A DNA stretch of 64,000 nucleotides from Cryphonectria parasitica EP155 (taxonomy: Eukaryota; Ascomycota; Sordariomycetes; Diaporthales; Cryphonectriaceae): contig NW_024468917.1 of assembly GCF_011745365.1 (NCBI RefSeq), positions 1,426,001 through 1,490,000 on the forward strand. Direction: 5' to 3'. Positions 61,722 through 64,000 of the stretch are shown piece after piece. The number at the start of each line of letters is the position of its first letter. Within the stretch, counting starts at the first letter, position 1. Both the position numbers and the translations under genes were made by a program. The notes beneath the pieces were generated by a model. The model saw only the letters and a program-made list of their open reading frames with translations, ran no database searches and was not told the DNA's origin.

Positions 61722-62495
61722 ATGGCTCCAGTACACCTCTCCCTTCACGGACTAGAAATCACAGCCACAGCTGATCCTTTGACGCGAGAAGCCTTTTCAC
61801 CTTTTGGCGAGGTTGTGCAGAATCCACGACGCGATGTGCACCCTTCCAGGTTCGCCGATGCCGGGCCCCTACCGCACGAGGCTATCTCAGCGAACCAGGG
61901 TACAGCCATTAAATATCAGCATGTGACGCGCATGGCCAACAGCTACGACCACGCGCCTAGCGGTGTCCCCGGCGTCGCCGTCATGAACATGTTCGTGTGC
62001 GCTGCACGGAAGCTGCGCAGTCATCCGCCTGCTCGGCCAGAGAGGACCTCGTCCTCGTCTACCTTCTTCGAAGTCAACATCCTTGAGCGTCATCCGTACA
62101 CGACTCAGACGTTCACGCCGCTCAGCATATCCGGGCATAGAGGATCAAGAACTCAGAACAGCTACCTGGTCATCGTTGCACCTAATCTTGCGTCTGGCTC
62201 GGGACTGCAAGGTCAGCAGGGACGAGGCTCCTCGGTCCCATCGCCGCCTGATCTATCGGGCCTAAGGGCTTTCATTGCCACGATTGACCAGGCTGTGACC
62301 TACGGTGCGGGCACATGGCATGCTCCAATGGTCGCCCTGGGGCCTGAAGGATCAGCGGTGGATTTTGTTGTTACCCAGTTCGCAAATGGTGTTGGGAACG
62401 AAGACTGCCAGGAGGTCTCGTTTGGCTCGTCTGAGGATGGGTCGGTCTGCGCCGAGGTGCCAGCGTTGTCACAGCCAAGTGCTTCGAAGTTGTAA
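61722..62495 (+). CDS. Ureidoglycolate lyase
   Basis: Single exon, 257 residues from the ATG at 61722. The enzyme (yeast Dal3, bacterial AllA) splits ureidoglycolate into glyoxylate and urea, the last step in releasing nitrogen from purines via allantoin. The family signature near the C-terminus is present: VTYGAGTWHAPMVALG, followed by DFVVTQFANGVGNEDCQEV, where His and acidic residues line the metal/substrate pocket. FSPFGEVVQNP near the N-terminus is also typical. The product is longer than bacterial AllA (~160 residues) because of loops, as is usual in fungi. Upstream GATA sites fit nitrogen-catabolite control (inference). No other purine-catabolism gene lies in the window. Confidence 0.92.
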   Translation: MAPVHLSLHGLEITATADPLTREAFSPFGEVVQNPRRDVHPSRFADAGPLPHEAISANQGTAIKYQHVTRMANSYDHAPSGVPGVAVMNMFVCAARKLRSHPPARPERTSSSSTFFEVNILERHPYTTQTFTPLSISGHRGSRTQNSYLVIVAPNLASGSGLQGQQGRGSSVPSPPDLSGLRAFIATIDQAVTYGAGTWHAPMVALGPEGSAVDFVVTQFANGVGNEDCQEVSFGSSEDGSVCAEVPALSQPSASKL

Positions 62496-64000
62496 CAACA
62501 ACAAGAGGCCCATATGTCGTTGTGCCGTCCTGAAACTCGGAAAGCATCGCATCATCTTGATGCTCCCTTTCGGTGTTGCTCGAGGGCGGACTTGGAGAAA
62601 GGGCTGGGTTAGGCCTGGCCTGCTGACGAGTGCATTTACAATACCCCTTGCAACCAGGCGAGTGCTGCTTAATATAAGCCACCCCCAAAACAAGTATCTC
62701 ATCACATGAGATCATCACAGGACATTCCTTGATGCTGGTACTACAACAACTGACCATGGCTCCTGGATTCACTGAATGAATGCTTTGTAATTAGTCAAAG
62801 GGTTATAGAGCAAGACACAATACAATTTGACATTCAGATATATTGCTTAAGTTCAAAACTTTAGATTGATAGCTAGAAACACCTGACTCCTCTTTTCCCT
62901 CGCCCTTTTCCTCTGGCTCGACACTGCGAATGAATGTATGCTTAAGCAGCCCAGAACCCGGCCTCCTCACCTGCCTTGAGGCAAGGAACAGTTTACATGC
63001 TCACAATCATTTGCTAGTGGACAATGTCTTCCGTCTCATTTCACTGCTCTTTCTATCCCTGATGAAATTTTCAACGTAACAAGCTGAGCCAGGGCAGTGC
63101 ACTAGCTATCAAGCATGTCTATCAGGACACAAAAGACATGTTATTCTAAACCTTTCCAGCTCTGATATTGTCTCCCTGATTATAAGATTCGCAACACCTA
63201 ATTGTGCTAGATGCTTTCCCACGACCACACACGCATGAATTAACTCCAAACATGGTTGCCAGTTGACCCGAAACCTTTCAGTATGGGTTTTGGAGGCCTG
63301 CCGCTACAGGCTTCTGTATCCCTGAAGAACACATCATACAATCACCTGTCGCTTTGCAGGCAATTACTGAATGAAAACGGTCTGTCTTCACCCATCCACA
63401 TCTCTGAATCTTGTTCATGTTTACTCTCTCTTCTTCGTGACACTACGGTCGAAACCGGTGGTCTTTTAAAGGAGCTGTAGGAAGTTATCACAATCTCCCT
63501 TCATATCTGCTCATACATGCCCCCTCCTCCAAGCGTAACTATACACAGGACCTTGCTTCCACAACAACTTTACTCGTCTGTCCAGTCTGACCACTGCTGC
63601 TAATATTGACATCAAGACAGTGCCATACCCACCTCGTCTTCGCTTAACTGATGAGTTTCTCGCGAATAGCGAGGACAAAATAGGTCAGTCTTCCAATCCC
63701 AGTAGTCCTTCCTACACGCCTTCTCCTGTACAGCGTCGCATTCCTCGTAGAATGCTGCCAGCATGTTGTGGTTTTCGGGGGTCAAACATATACTAGTACT
63801 AGTACCTCAGGCTAGTTCGAACTTCTCGCACAGCATCTCTGAGGTGGCTTTTGTCGCTGAGGTCGACGCTGAGTAGAGAATGTCTGCAGTCGACAAGCCA
63901 GGAGGGCGGTAGAGTGACTGCCCGAGCCACCTACTACCAGATATAACAACCCAAGACCATTCCTAATCTTGTCACCTCATCGTCATTCATCACCAGTGAC
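62496..64000. other. Terminal non-coding region
   Basis: No recognisable gene up to the window edge. The last few hundred bases are C/T-rich and might be the leader of a gene beginning beyond the window. It contains ACTAGTACTAGTAC-type sequence near 63790. Confidence 0.45.

Overview
The window is nuclear DNA of a filamentous ascomycete (Pezizomycotina, most likely Sordariomycetes). The genes are split by short GT-AG introns, mostly 50-390 bp, with CTAAC/CTGAC-like branch points. Leaders are long and pyrimidine-rich. The gene set is typical of this group: an ORP1-like regulator, an MBZ1-like bZIP factor, a DUF3405 membrane protein, a fungal-type P450 and a DHA1-type MFS transporter. I saw no rRNA, CRISPR array, origin, intact transposon or convincing tRNA gene. 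All exon joins below were worked out by hand from reading-frame continuity and splice signals.

Layout. 1-5.1 kb: non-coding, ending in a long leader. 5.1-8.0 kb: ORP1-like regulator (+), with coding-like sequence continuing in frame past its stop. 10.5-12.6 kb: cytochrome P450 (+). 13.4-14.8 kb: HeH/SAP-motif membrane protein (+). 19.3-20.5 kb: disordered conserved protein (+). 23.5-25.9 kb: MFS transporter (+). 30.9-33.4 kb: DUF3405 type II membrane protein (+), convergent with a secreted SLT/lysozyme-like protein (-, 34.6-35.6 kb). 37.0-37.8 kb: ALG13 (-), divergent from mitochondrial ribosomal protein mS35 (+, 38.7-40.0 kb). 40-49 kb: gene-poor stretch rich in homopolymers, with one possible gene relic. 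49.1-50.4 kb: bZIP factor (-). 54.0-55.7 kb: RluA-type tRNA pseudouridine synthase (-), divergent from a hotdog thioesterase (+). Then a Gfo/Idh/MocA oxidoreductase (-), divergent from a PNPOx-like flavoprotein with a membrane tail (+). 60.6-60.9 kb: possible small membrane protein (-). 61.7-62.5 kb: ureidoglycolate lyase (+).

There is no obvious biosynthetic cluster. Most genes are housekeeping (glycosylation, mitochondrial translation, tRNA modification, purine-nitrogen salvage) or regulatory, separated by large intergenic spaces. The points most worth following are the coding-like extension after the ORP1-like stop, the secreted peptidoglycan-lyase-like protein, alternative starts that could send the pseudouridine synthase to two compartments, the non-canonical bZIP basic region, and a shared inverted CCAAT 9-mer in two divergent promoters. 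I found no convincing new multi-gene system.
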